Shown piece by piece: positions 26,245 to 33,155 of a DNA stretch of 64,000 nucleotides. The translations under genes and the position numbers were made by a program. The notes below the pieces were generated by a model. The model was not told the DNA's origin. It saw only the letters and a list, made by a program, of their open reading frames with translations, and did not search any database. Source of the DNA: JAAFIP01 sp963775085 (lineage in GTDB: Bacteria; Pseudomonadota; Gammaproteobacteria; Burkholderiales; Burkholderiaceae_C); NCBI GenBank assembly GCA_963775085.1, contig CAVZHO010000011.1, positions 124,001 through 188,000 on the forward strand, written 5' to 3'. Each line of letters begins with the position of its first letter. Within the stretch, counting starts at the first letter, position 1.

Positions 26245-26637
26245 TCAGCGGATCATCAACACTTTCACACCCACAGCATCCTCTATCTCCATCCAGGCGC
26301 GATCACCGGTCACGCTACAGCCTTGCATCAGCTTGGCCAACGCCAAACAAGCACGGTCACCGAGTGACAATCCGGCTGATTTGGTAAGCGGGCGCAGTGC
26401 CGCACAGGCTAGGGCTTGCTCCTGGTTAAAGTCAATCACGTCTACGCCCAACTGCGCTACGGCGCGGTTCAGTTCCTGTGCGGGCAGACCCATATCCAGC
26501 AGGCGCGTGGCAACCTCGGCCATGTTGACGCTACTGATCACGCAGTCTTTGGTGTTGATCAGCTCTATGACGAACTCAGCGCCTCTTTCGCCTTTGCTCA
26601 CTGCCAATAGTGCCGATGAATCCAGCACATGAATCAC
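26245..26637 (-). CDS. vapC: VapC-type PIN toxin
   Basis: Predicted RNase toxin of 130 aa. PIN acidic residues are seen in VLDSSALLAVSKGE, VNMAEVATRL, LSLGDRACLALA and GDRAWMEI. It overlaps the AbrB-type antitoxin gene by 4 bp, with antitoxin first, as in classic vapBC. It is inserted antisense between hisA and hisF. Confidence 0.9.
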   Translation of the reverse strand: MIHVLDSSALLAVSKGERGAEFVIELINTKDCVISSVNMAEVATRLLDMGLPAQELNRAVAQLGVDVIDFNQEQALACAALRPLTKSAGLSLGDRACLALAKLMQGCSVTGDRAWMEIEDAVGVKVLMIR

Positions 26638-26903
26638 TGCGCATCCTCACGGGCGGCTTCTGCACGGCGCTCGGCAATAAATTCATCCACGCTGTCCTGC
26701 CCGGGTATTTTGGGAACATGCGGGGTCAGATGCTGATCAAAATAGGCGCGCAGGCGCGCGTAGTGTTGGGCTGGTGACGTTAAGACCAAGCTGCCGTCTT
26801 TCACTTCGATAAAAATACGGGTATTGGCTTTGAAGCCCAATTGCTCACGCAGTGCTGCAGGTATCAGCACTCGGCCATTTTCAGACATGGTCAATGAAGT
26901 CAT
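26634..26903 (-). CDS. vapB: VapB-type antitoxin, AbrB/MazE fold
   Basis: Swapped-hairpin DNA-binding antitoxin. The AbrB pattern is LTMSENGRVLIPAALREQLG followed by ANTRIFIEVKDGSLVL. The acidic, helical C-terminus (DEFIAERRAEAARED) should bind VapC. I take ATG 26903, although a GTG three codons upstream is possible. Directly upstream is a promoter-like pair TTGACA / CATACT. Confidence 0.88.
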   Translation of the reverse strand: MTSLTMSENGRVLIPAALREQLGFKANTRIFIEVKDGSLVLTSPAQHYARLRAYFDQHLTPHVPKIPGQDSVDEFIAERRAEAAREDAQ

Positions 26904-26936
26904 GTTGAGCACTCATAATATAAGTCAATCTTTCAG

Positions 26937-26964
26937 AGTATGTCATAATTTAAAAAAATGTCAA
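26937..26964 (-). promoter_or_regulatory. Predicted promoter of vapBC
   Basis: On the minus strand, TTGACA (26959-26964) and CATACT (26937-26942) are separated by 16 bp, upstream of vapB. The -35 is a perfect sigma-70 match and the -10 matches four of six. The region is AT-rich. Confidence 0.45.
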
Positions 26965-26990
26965 CTTAATCTAAGTGTCATCATTCCAAT

Positions 26991-27878
26991 ATGAGCCTTT
27001 CCATATCCACTTACCAAAACCTCCCCTGTCTACGCCTCACCCTGCCCAGCCAAGACACCGTGCTGGTGGCTTTGCACGGCGCGCAAGTACTGTCCTGGCA
27101 GACCGGCGATGGGCGCGAGCGCTTGTACCTGAGCCCGCAGGCGGTGATGGACGGCCGGGCGGCGATTCGGGGCGGGGTGCCGGTGTGTTTTCCGCAGTTC
27201 AATACACGCGGGCTGCTGCCCAAGCATGGGTTTGTGCGCCATAGTGCTTGGCAGCCGATGGGCAACCCCACAGATGCTGCCGCGCAAGCGCAGGATACAG
27301 CGCAGACACAGGGCGCAGTGCAAAACCTGCAACTGGCATTCCACCACCGGATTGGCTCCCAGCCATCCATCGATGCGCTATGGCCGCACCCGTTTGAGCT
27401 GCTGCTGACCGTGCGGCTGGCCCCCAACAGCCTGCACATGGCCTTGCAGGTGCGCAACACCGGCGCGCACGCCCTGCCGTTTACCGTGGCGCTGCACACC
27501 TATCTGGCGGTGCAGCAGCTAGCGCAGGTGCGTCTACACGGATTGGATAGTCTGCGCTACTGGGACGCGCTGACCGACACGCACCCGGTGCATGCGGGCG
27601 ACTGGCGCTATGGCGGGCCGTTTGATGCCGTCTTCCCCGCAGCGCCCACACCCCTGGTGTTGCACGACCAAGCCTGCGCACTCGAGATCACCCAAAGCCC
27701 CAACCTGGCCAACACGGTGGTGTGGAACCCCGGCCCCGCGCTCAGCCAGCAACTGGCCGATATGCCGAACGACGGCTACCAGCACATGCTGTGCGTCGAG
27801 GCCGGGCAGATTGATGCACCCGTGCTGTTAGCCCCAGGCGAGCAGTGGCTGGGCTGGCAACACCTGCGTGCGCTGTAA
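26991..27878 (+). CDS. D-hexose-6-phosphate mutarotase (aldose 1-epimerase family, YeaD-like)
   Basis: A 295-aa cytoplasmic galactose-mutarotase-fold protein, expected to interconvert anomers of hexose-6-phosphate. Typical segments are LVALHGAQVLSWQ, PQAVMDGRAAIRGGVPVCFPQF, KHGFVRHSAW and the catalytic-Glu region MLCVEAGQID. It lies between hisA and hisF but is no part of histidine synthesis. Whether it shares their transcript is unclear, since vapBC lies in between. Confidence 0.88.
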   Translation: MSLSISTYQNLPCLRLTLPSQDTVLVALHGAQVLSWQTGDGRERLYLSPQAVMDGRAAIRGGVPVCFPQFNTRGLLPKHGFVRHSAWQPMGNPTDAAAQAQDTAQTQGAVQNLQLAFHHRIGSQPSIDALWPHPFELLLTVRLAPNSLHMALQVRNTGAHALPFTVALHTYLAVQQLAQVRLHGLDSLRYWDALTDTHPVHAGDWRYGGPFDAVFPAAPTPLVLHDQACALEITQSPNLANTVVWNPGPALSQQLADMPNDGYQHMLCVEAGQIDAPVLLAPGEQWLGWQHLRAL

Positions 27879-27923
27879 ACTCACGCCTCCATCCTGTGAA
27901 TTCCTGAACAGAAACCCTGACCT

Positions 27924-28724
27924 ATGCTCGCCAAACGCATCATCCCCTGCCTGGACGTGACCGGAGGCCGCGTGGTCAAGGGCGTCAATTTTGTCGAACT
28001 GCGCGATGCGGGCGACCCGGTCGAGATCGCCGCCCGCTACAACGAGCAGGGGGCGGACGAGCTGACGTTTTTGGACATCACCGCCACCAGCGACGGGCGC
28101 GACCTGATTTTGCCCATCATCGAGGCCGTGGCCTCCCAGGTGTTTATCCCCCTCACCGTGGGCGGCGGCGTGCGCACGGTGGACGACGTGCGGCGCCTAC
28201 TCAACGCCGGAGCCGACAAAACCAGTTTTAACTCGGCCGCCATCGCCAACCCGCAGGTGATAGCCGAGGCCTCGGCCAAATACGGCGCGCAATGCATCGT
28301 GGTGGCGATTGATGCCAAAAAGCGCAGCGCTGAGGATGCCAAGCGCCTAAATGCACAAGGAAAGCCCATAGGCGAGGGCTGGGACGTGTACAGCCACGGC
28401 GGCCGCAAAAACACCGGGCTGGATGCCGTGCAATGGGCCAGCAAAATGGCGCAACTCGGTGCAGGCGAAATCTTGCTCACCAGCATGGACCGCGACGGCA
28501 CCAAGAGCGGCTTTGACCTGGCGCTGACCCGCGCGGTGAGCGATGCCGTCAGCGTGCCCGTCATCGCCTCGGGCGGCGTGGGCAACCTGGACCACCTGGC
28601 CGACGGCGTGCAGCAGGGCGGGGCCGACGCGGTGCTGGCGGCCAGCATCTTTCACTATGGCGAGTTCACCGTGCAACAGGCCAAGGCACGCATGCAGGCA
28701 CGCGGCATCCCGGTGCGGCTTTAA
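27924..28724 (+). CDS. hisF: Imidazole glycerol phosphate synthase, cyclase subunit
   Basis: TIM-barrel cyclase forming IGP and AICAR with HisH. Catalytic Asp residues are in IPCLDVTGGRVVKGVNFVE and LLTSMDRDGTKSGFD. Phosphate-binding motifs are LTVGGGVRTVDD and ASGGVGN. Length is 266 aa. A family insertion (KKRSAEDAKRLNAQGKPIG) is usual in beta-proteobacteria. Confidence 0.97.
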   Translation: MLAKRIIPCLDVTGGRVVKGVNFVELRDAGDPVEIAARYNEQGADELTFLDITATSDGRDLILPIIEAVASQVFIPLTVGGGVRTVDDVRRLLNAGADKTSFNSAAIANPQVIAEASAKYGAQCIVVAIDAKKRSAEDAKRLNAQGKPIGEGWDVYSHGGRKNTGLDAVQWASKMAQLGAGEILLTSMDRDGTKSGFDLALTRAVSDAVSVPVIASGGVGNLDHLADGVQQGGADAVLAASIFHYGEFTVQQAKARMQARGIPVRL

Positions 28725-28737
28725 AGCAGAATTTAGA

Positions 28738-28797
28738 AGCCATTTAAGCCCATAGTCCCCGTAGATAGGACGTAAGTAGCTACGTAAAACATAGCAA
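28738..28797 (-). repeat. Interspersed 60-bp repeat downstream of hisF
   Basis: The reverse orientation reads AGCCATTTAAGCC, CATAGTCCCCGT, AGGACGTAAGTAGCTAC and CATAGCA. It lies between the convergent ends of hisF and the methyltransferase gene. Confidence 0.72.
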
Positions 28798-28815
28798 ATA
28801 AAGGCCTGAAGATAA

Positions 28816-29523
28816 TTATATATTCTTGATCACCAGCAGCTTGGACAGGCCGAACAGGTTGACTTTTTTGAGTTTGATGACCTTGAGCTGGTGTTTCAAA
28901 ATATGCGCCTCATACGAAAATTCGGATCGAAAGCCAATTTTTTCGGCGAAGTTTTTTACGGTCTTTTCCAGCAAATACCAGGCCCCCGAGCCGCTGAAGT
29001 GGTTCACAATAATGATGTGCCCATCTTTTTTGCACACCCGTTTCAGCTCGTTGATCAGGGCCTCCGGGTTGGGCGTAACCGACAACACGTAGGGCACCAC
29101 CACGCAGTCAAAGCTGTGGTCGTCAAAAGTGAGTTGCTCGGCATCCATGGCATGCAGCTCAATGGCCATGTGACGCAGCTCCTGCGCTCTGCTTTTTGCA
29201 ATGCGCAGCATTTCGTCGGAGATGTCGATGCCGGTAATTTTGCTGGCCACGGGGTATTGGCCCAGCAGCAGTCCGGTGCCTACCCCTACCTCCAGCAAGT
29301 GGCCTGGTTGTAACAAGGCCACCTCTTGGCTCAGCGCCCGTCTGCCGGGCTCCAGGATGGCACCAAATACATAGTCGTAGATGGGCGCATAAAAGCGGTA
29401 GGTTTTCTTGACACCTGCCTGGGACACATCGGCTTGGGTTGCCTCGACCTGGGATACCTCGGCTTGGGTAAGGCCTGTCTGGTTGATACCGGTCTGGGAT
29501 AAGCTGGTTTTGTTCTGGTTCAT
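28816..29523 (-). CDS. SAM-dependent methyltransferase, PmtA-like, with pentapeptide-repeat N-terminus
   Basis: Class I methyltransferase resembling bacterial phosphatidylethanolamine N-methyltransferase (PmtA type). Features are YDYVFGAILEPGRRAL, SAM motif I LLEVGVGTGLLLGQYP, GIDISDEMLRIA and a motif-IV-like VVPYVLSVTPN. Homology begins only near residue 39. Before it, residues 9-38 are six degenerate five-residue units of the form (S/T/N)Q(T/A/V)(G/E/D)x, encoded by 15-bp tandem repeats. It opposes the his genes. The lipid substrate is inferred from family resemblance. Confidence 0.78.
   Translation of the reverse strand: MNQNKTSLSQTGINQTGLTQAEVSQVEATQADVSQAGVKKTYRFYAPIYDYVFGAILEPGRRALSQEVALLQPGHLLEVGVGTGLLLGQYPVASKITGIDISDEMLRIAKSRAQELRHMAIELHAMDAEQLTFDDHSFDCVVVPYVLSVTPNPEALINELKRVCKKDGHIIIVNHFSGSGAWYLLEKTVKNFAEKIGFRSEFSYEAHILKHQLKVIKLKKVNLFGLSKLLVIKNI
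29410..29499 (-). repeat. 15-bp minisatellite in methyltransferase N-terminus
   Basis: Six imperfect 15-bp units encode SQTGI, NQTGL, TQAEV, SQVEA, TQADV and SQAGV. Unit length keeps the frame, so copy number could vary without inactivating the gene. Confidence 0.75.
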
Positions 29524-29632
29524 AGGTAAAGCTCACAATGACTGGGAACGCAACGGATACTTTGGACATGTTACCCGAGTCCGCCGGGTCGCCCGCAGCC
29601 TACGGACGGGCATCAAAAATAGGGGTTACTAT

Positions 29633-29683
29633 TGGCATCAAAGCAATAAAATAGAACGTAAGCAGCTACTAAAATAATAGCGC
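29633..29683 (-). repeat. Interspersed 60-bp repeat upstream of hisI
   Basis: The reverse orientation reads GGCATCAAAGCAATAAAATAG, AACGTAAGCAGCTACT and AATAGCG. It lies immediately upstream of the hisI start region. The second stem is degenerate. Confidence 0.68.
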
Positions 29684-29706
29684 CGAAAATCCTGCACAAT
29701 CACCCT

Positions 29707-30120
29707 ATGAATTGGATTGATCAAATCGCCTGGGATGCCAGTGGCCTGGTGCCCGTCATTGCGCAAGAGCAGGGCAGCGGCGACGTGCTGATGTTTGCCT
29801 GGATGAACCGCGAAGCCCTGCAAAAAACCGCCGAGCTGGGCCGCGCCGTCTACTACAGCCGCTCGCGCGGCAAGCTGTGGTTCAAGGGCGAAGAGTCCGG
29901 CCACGTGCAAACCGTGCACGAGATCCGTATGGACTGCGATAACGATGTGCTCCTGCTCAAGGTCACCCAGACCGGGCACGAGCCGGGCATTGCCTGCCAC
30001 ACTGGGCGGCACAGCTGCTTTTTCAGCAAGCTCGAAGGCGTGCAGGGCGGCAACGCCGAACAGGCGCTGTGGCAGTCTTGCGAGCCGGTCTTGAAAAACC
30101 CTGCCTCCATCTATAAATAA
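29707..30120 (+). CDS. hisI: Phosphoribosyl-AMP cyclohydrolase
   Basis: Zinc-dependent hydrolase opening the adenine ring in step three of histidine synthesis, 137 aa. Motifs are FAWMNREALQKT, YYSRSRGKLWFKGEESGH, the Cys in RMDCDNDVLLL and the Cys pair in GIACHTGRHSCFF. CACAAT ends 6 nt before the ATG and no Shine-Dalgarno sequence is seen. It is separate from hisE, unlike the enterobacterial fusion. Confidence 0.96.
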   Translation: MNWIDQIAWDASGLVPVIAQEQGSGDVLMFAWMNREALQKTAELGRAVYYSRSRGKLWFKGEESGHVQTVHEIRMDCDNDVLLLKVTQTGHEPGIACHTGRHSCFFSKLEGVQGGNAEQALWQSCEPVLKNPASIYK

Positions 30121-30127
30121 GGCAGAT

Positions 30128-30526
30128 ATGACCTCTAACGACTCCCTGGACCAACTGGCGCGCGTACTGCAATCGCGCAAAGGCGGCGACCCTGACAGCA
30201 GCTATGTGGCGCGCCTGCTGCACAAAGGCCCCGAGGCATTTTTGAAGAAGATTGGCGAAGAAGCCACCGAGCTGGTGATGGCCTGCAAAGATGCCGACTA
30301 CAGCGGCGCGTCGACGCAGGCTAAAGCCCAGGCGCACAGCAAAATCGTCAACGAAACGGCGGATTTGTGGTTTCACAGCATGGTGGCGCTGGCGCACTAC
30401 GGTTTAAGTCCGCAAGATGTCATCGCAGAGCTTGACCGCCGCGTTGGCACCAGTGGGCTGGACGAGAAAGCCGCCCGCAAAGCGCAGGCGCGTGAGGCGC
30501 AACACCCAACCGGAGAAAAACCATGA
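30128..30526 (+). CDS. hisE: Phosphoribosyl-ATP pyrophosphatase
   Basis: All-alpha NTP pyrophosphatase of histidine step two, 132 aa. The MazG-like helices with metal ligands are in KKIGEEATELVMACKD and NETADLWFHSMVAL. It follows hisI by 7 bp and overlaps the next membrane-protein gene by ATGA. The tail (KAARKAQAREAQHP) is charged and variable. Confidence 0.95.
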   Translation: MTSNDSLDQLARVLQSRKGGDPDSSYVARLLHKGPEAFLKKIGEEATELVMACKDADYSGASTQAKAQAHSKIVNETADLWFHSMVALAHYGLSPQDVIAELDRRVGTSGLDEKAARKAQAREAQHPTGEKP

Positions 30527-30936
30527 CGCAGATTGACTATACCGACGTGCAACCCAAAATTACGGGTAATGCAAGTAGCACCAGCAGCCCGGGGTCAGGC
30601 GCCACACTGGATGCCAAAAGCTCCGGCGACCGCACGGTGATGCATATTTTGTACGGCATGCACACCGTGGCCTGGGCCAGCCTGGGCAGCCTGGCGGTGA
30701 TTGCGCTCATCATCAACTACATCAAGCGCAGCGACGAAACCGATGCCAACTACACGGCGCACCACAGCTACATGATCAGTACCTTTTGGTGGACGATTTT
30801 GTGGTTGGTGGTGACCTCGCCGCTGTATTTGCTGTTTATCTTTCCGGGCGTGGTGGCCTCCAGCATTGTCGGCCTGTGGTACCTGTACCGCTGCATCAAG
30901 GGCTGGCTGCGCTTTAACGACAACCGCGCCCCGTAA
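30523..30936 (+). CDS. DUF4870-like membrane protein
   Basis: A 137-aa inner-membrane protein with a disordered N-terminus rich in Ser, Thr and Gly (about residues 12-35). Three hydrophobic segments follow: AWASLGSLAVIALIINYI, ISTFWWTILWLVVTSPLYLL and PGVVASSIVGLWYLY. The pattern is that of DUF4870/YtjA-like small membrane proteins found next to hisE in Burkholderiales. It is translationally coupled to hisE. Function unknown. Confidence 0.75.
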   Translation: MTQIDYTDVQPKITGNASSTSSPGSGATLDAKSSGDRTVMHILYGMHTVAWASLGSLAVIALIINYIKRSDETDANYTAHHSYMISTFWWTILWLVVTSPLYLLFIFPGVVASSIVGLWYLYRCIKGWLRFNDNRAP

Positions 30937-30977
30937 CGCTTGGCGTTTGATCAACCCGACGACTTTCGCGAAATACC

Positions 30978-31337
30978 ATGAGCCTTGACCCCCACTGCAT
31001 CTTCTGCAAAATCATCGAAGGCAAAATCCCGTCGAAAAAAGTCTATGAAGATGAGGAAATCCTCGCCTTTCACGACATTCACCCCTGGGCACCGGTTCAT
31101 TTTCTGATGATCCCCAAGCTGCATATCCCCAGCATGGCCCAGGTGGGCGATGCGCATGCAGCCTTGCTGGGCCGCATGATGGTCCTGGCTCCCAAGCTGG
31201 CCTTGGAGCAGGGCTGTAGGCCCTACCCCGAGGGTGGTTTTCGCATCGTCGCCAATACCGGCGCTGAGGGCGGGCAAGACGTGCACCACCTGCATATCCA
31301 TGTGATGGGCGGGCCCCGGCCCTGGCTCAAGGGTTGA
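30978..31337 (+). CDS. hinT: HIT-family purine nucleoside phosphoramidase (HinT-like)
   Basis: Histidine-triad hydrolase of AMP-linked phosphoramidates, 119 aa. The catalytic triad motif HHLHIHVMGGR is near residue 104, and CIFCKIIEGKIPSKKVYED is the usual N-terminus. It sits between hisE and tatA, the common order in this lineage. Confidence 0.94.
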   Translation: MSLDPHCIFCKIIEGKIPSKKVYEDEEILAFHDIHPWAPVHFLMIPKLHIPSMAQVGDAHAALLGRMMVLAPKLALEQGCRPYPEGGFRIVANTGAEGGQDVHHLHIHVMGGPRPWLKG

Positions 31338-31421
31338 TATGTATACCCGTGTTTGGGCTAGCTAGGCAATAGCAGACTAAAATCAGCGGTTTAGTCCAGT
31401 CAAAAAATTAGGAGTTTCACC

Positions 31422-31676
31422 ATGGGTTCATTTTCCATTTGGCATTGGGGCATTGTTCTATTGATCGTCGTTTTGGTGTTCGGTACCAAAAAGCTCAAAA
31501 ACATGGGCTCTGACCTCGGCGGCGCGGTCAAGGGCTTTAAAGACGGCATGAAAGAGGGCGCATCTTCAGCGGCCGAGAAGGCCGAGGGTGCGGCAGGCCA
31601 GGTGGGTAATGCCGCCAGCAACGCCGCCAGCGCCGCCAAAGACACGATTGATGTCGAAGCCAAGCGCAAGTCCTAA
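31422..31676 (+). CDS. tatA: Sec-independent translocase TatA
   Basis: Forms the protein-conducting part of the twin-arginine pathway for folded proteins. One N-terminal membrane helix (WHWGIVLLIVVLVFGTKKL) and an amphipathic helix (GSDLGGAVKGFKDGMKEG) precede an Ala-rich tail. Length is 84 aa. TTAGGAG lies upstream as ribosome-binding site. Confidence 0.96.
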   Translation: MGSFSIWHWGIVLLIVVLVFGTKKLKNMGSDLGGAVKGFKDGMKEGASSAAEKAEGAAGQVGNAASNAASAAKDTIDVEAKRKS

Positions 31677-31691
31677 AGCTTTGGCACCTGC

Positions 31692-32153
31692 ATGATTGAT
31701 CTAGGCATCTCCAAGATCGCCTTGATCGGCGCTGTGGCGCTGATCGTGATCGGCCCCGAAAAGCTGCCGCGCGTCGCCCGCACGGTGGGGGCACTCTTGG
31801 GCAAAGCGCAGCGCTATGTGGCCGATGTCAAGTCCGAGGTCAACCGCTCGATGGACTTGGAAGAACTCAAGAAGATGAAAGAGGGCGTAGAAGGCGCGGC
31901 CCGCGACGTAGAAAACACCATCCAGACCAATGCCAGCGACTTTGAAAAATCCTGGAGTGATGCGACTGGCGATGCCTACACCCCTCTGGCCGAGCCCACG
32001 CCCAGCTACCCCGCGTACCAACATCCCAAAAAGAAGTGGCGCACCAAGGTCGGTGCCATGCCCCAGTGGTACAAAGCCAAAGCCGGTGTGCGCACCAAAG
32101 CCCTGTCCGGCGCAGCCCGCGTGGCCAAATACCGCCCCGTCAAATTCAACTGA
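31692..32153 (+). CDS. tatB: Sec-independent translocase TatB
   Basis: TatC partner that receives twin-arginine substrates. The N-terminus MIDLGISKIALIGAVALIVI, then GPEKLPRVARTVGALLGK, is diagnostic. A long charged helix follows, then a basic C-terminus. At 153 aa it is typical. A 71-bp gap holding a REP-like sequence separates it from tatC. Confidence 0.95.
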   Translation: MIDLGISKIALIGAVALIVIGPEKLPRVARTVGALLGKAQRYVADVKSEVNRSMDLEELKKMKEGVEGAARDVENTIQTNASDFEKSWSDATGDAYTPLAEPTPSYPAYQHPKKKWRTKVGAMPQWYKAKAGVRTKALSGAARVAKYRPVKFN

Positions 32154-32162
32154 ACCTTTAAA

Positions 32163-32196
32163 TGGGGTCAGATCACATTTAATTGCGGTCTGAATC
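32163..32196. repeat. REP-like GGGGTCAGATC element between tatB and tatC
   Basis: TGGGGTCAGATCACATTTA followed by GCGGTCTGAATCC forms an imperfect inverted repeat. The same GGGGTCAGATC core occurs at the xerC start (58584). This is the pattern of REP sequences linked to RAYT transposases; no such transposase gene is present here. Confidence 0.55.
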
Positions 32197-32224
32197 CTCG
32201 TAACCTGATTCCCAAGCAAACCCC

Positions 32225-33019
32225 ATGACAACGCCCAATAAAGAAGACGAAATGGCTGGCACCGAGCAGCCTTTTGTGGCGCACCTCATGGAGCTGCGCG
32301 ACCGCCTGCTGTACTGCGTGTACGGCATTGCGATCGCAGTGGCCATTTTGGCTATCTATCCCGGCCCCAGCGGGCTGATCGACTGGATCGCCCGCCCCAT
32401 CATGGCGCATATGCCGCCGGGCTCCAAGCTGATTGCGGTGGGCGTGTTTTCACCCTTCTTTGTGCCCCTGAAGGTGCTGATGATGGGTGCAATTTTGTTG
32501 GCCCTGCCTTGGCTGATGTACCAGATCTGGATGTTTGTCGCCCCCGGCCTGTACAGCCACGAGAAGAAGTTTGCCCTGCCCTTGATCCTGTTTGGCAGCC
32601 TGCTGGCCTATGTGGGTATTGCTTTTGTGCAGTTTCTGGTGTTGGAACGGATGTTTGAGTTCATCCAGAAATTCACCCCCGCCTCGGTGGCGGCCACGCC
32701 CGATGTGGCCAGCTATGTGGAGAGCATTTTGGGCCTGTACATCGCCTTTGGCCTGGCGTTCCAGGTGCCGATTGTGGTGCTGCTGCTGACGCGTTTTAAC
32801 ATCGTGACGGTGGAGAAACTCAAGGAGTTTCGCGGCTACTTTGTGGTGGTGGCTTTTGTCATTGCAGCGATCGTCACGCCGCCCGATGTCATCTCGCAAA
32901 TCGCCTTGGCCGTACCGATGTGTATTTTGTACGAGGTGGGTATCTTTGCCTCAAAATACTTTAACAAAGCCACCAAGCCACCCGAAGAGGCTGACGGCAG
33001 CAAAACCGAGACTTCCTAG
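32225..33019 (+). CDS. tatC: Sec-independent translocase TatC
   Basis: Inner-membrane receptor for twin-arginine signal peptides, 264 aa, six membrane segments. Conserved features are PFVAHLMELRDRLLYC, the YQIWMFVAPGLYSHEKKF loop with its Glu, and VTPPDVISQIALAVPM. An internal ATG at 32252 is a possible alternative start. It completes a tatABC operon. Confidence 0.96.
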   Translation: MTTPNKEDEMAGTEQPFVAHLMELRDRLLYCVYGIAIAVAILAIYPGPSGLIDWIARPIMAHMPPGSKLIAVGVFSPFFVPLKVLMMGAILLALPWLMYQIWMFVAPGLYSHEKKFALPLILFGSLLAYVGIAFVQFLVLERMFEFIQKFTPASVAATPDVASYVESILGLYIAFGLAFQVPIVVLLLTRFNIVTVEKLKEFRGYFVVVAFVIAAIVTPPDVISQIALAVPMCILYEVGIFASKYFNKATKPPEEADGSKTETS

Positions 33020-33155
33020 CGCCACTGGGCACCATAGGCCTTGGCTTGCAAGGGCAAACAACTAGACAAGCCAAAACACGCCGCGAATGCTGTACGCTCA
33101 GGGTTTACGCTATGCCTCGATATTGAATTCATTTCCCAGGGAATCTGACCGCTCC

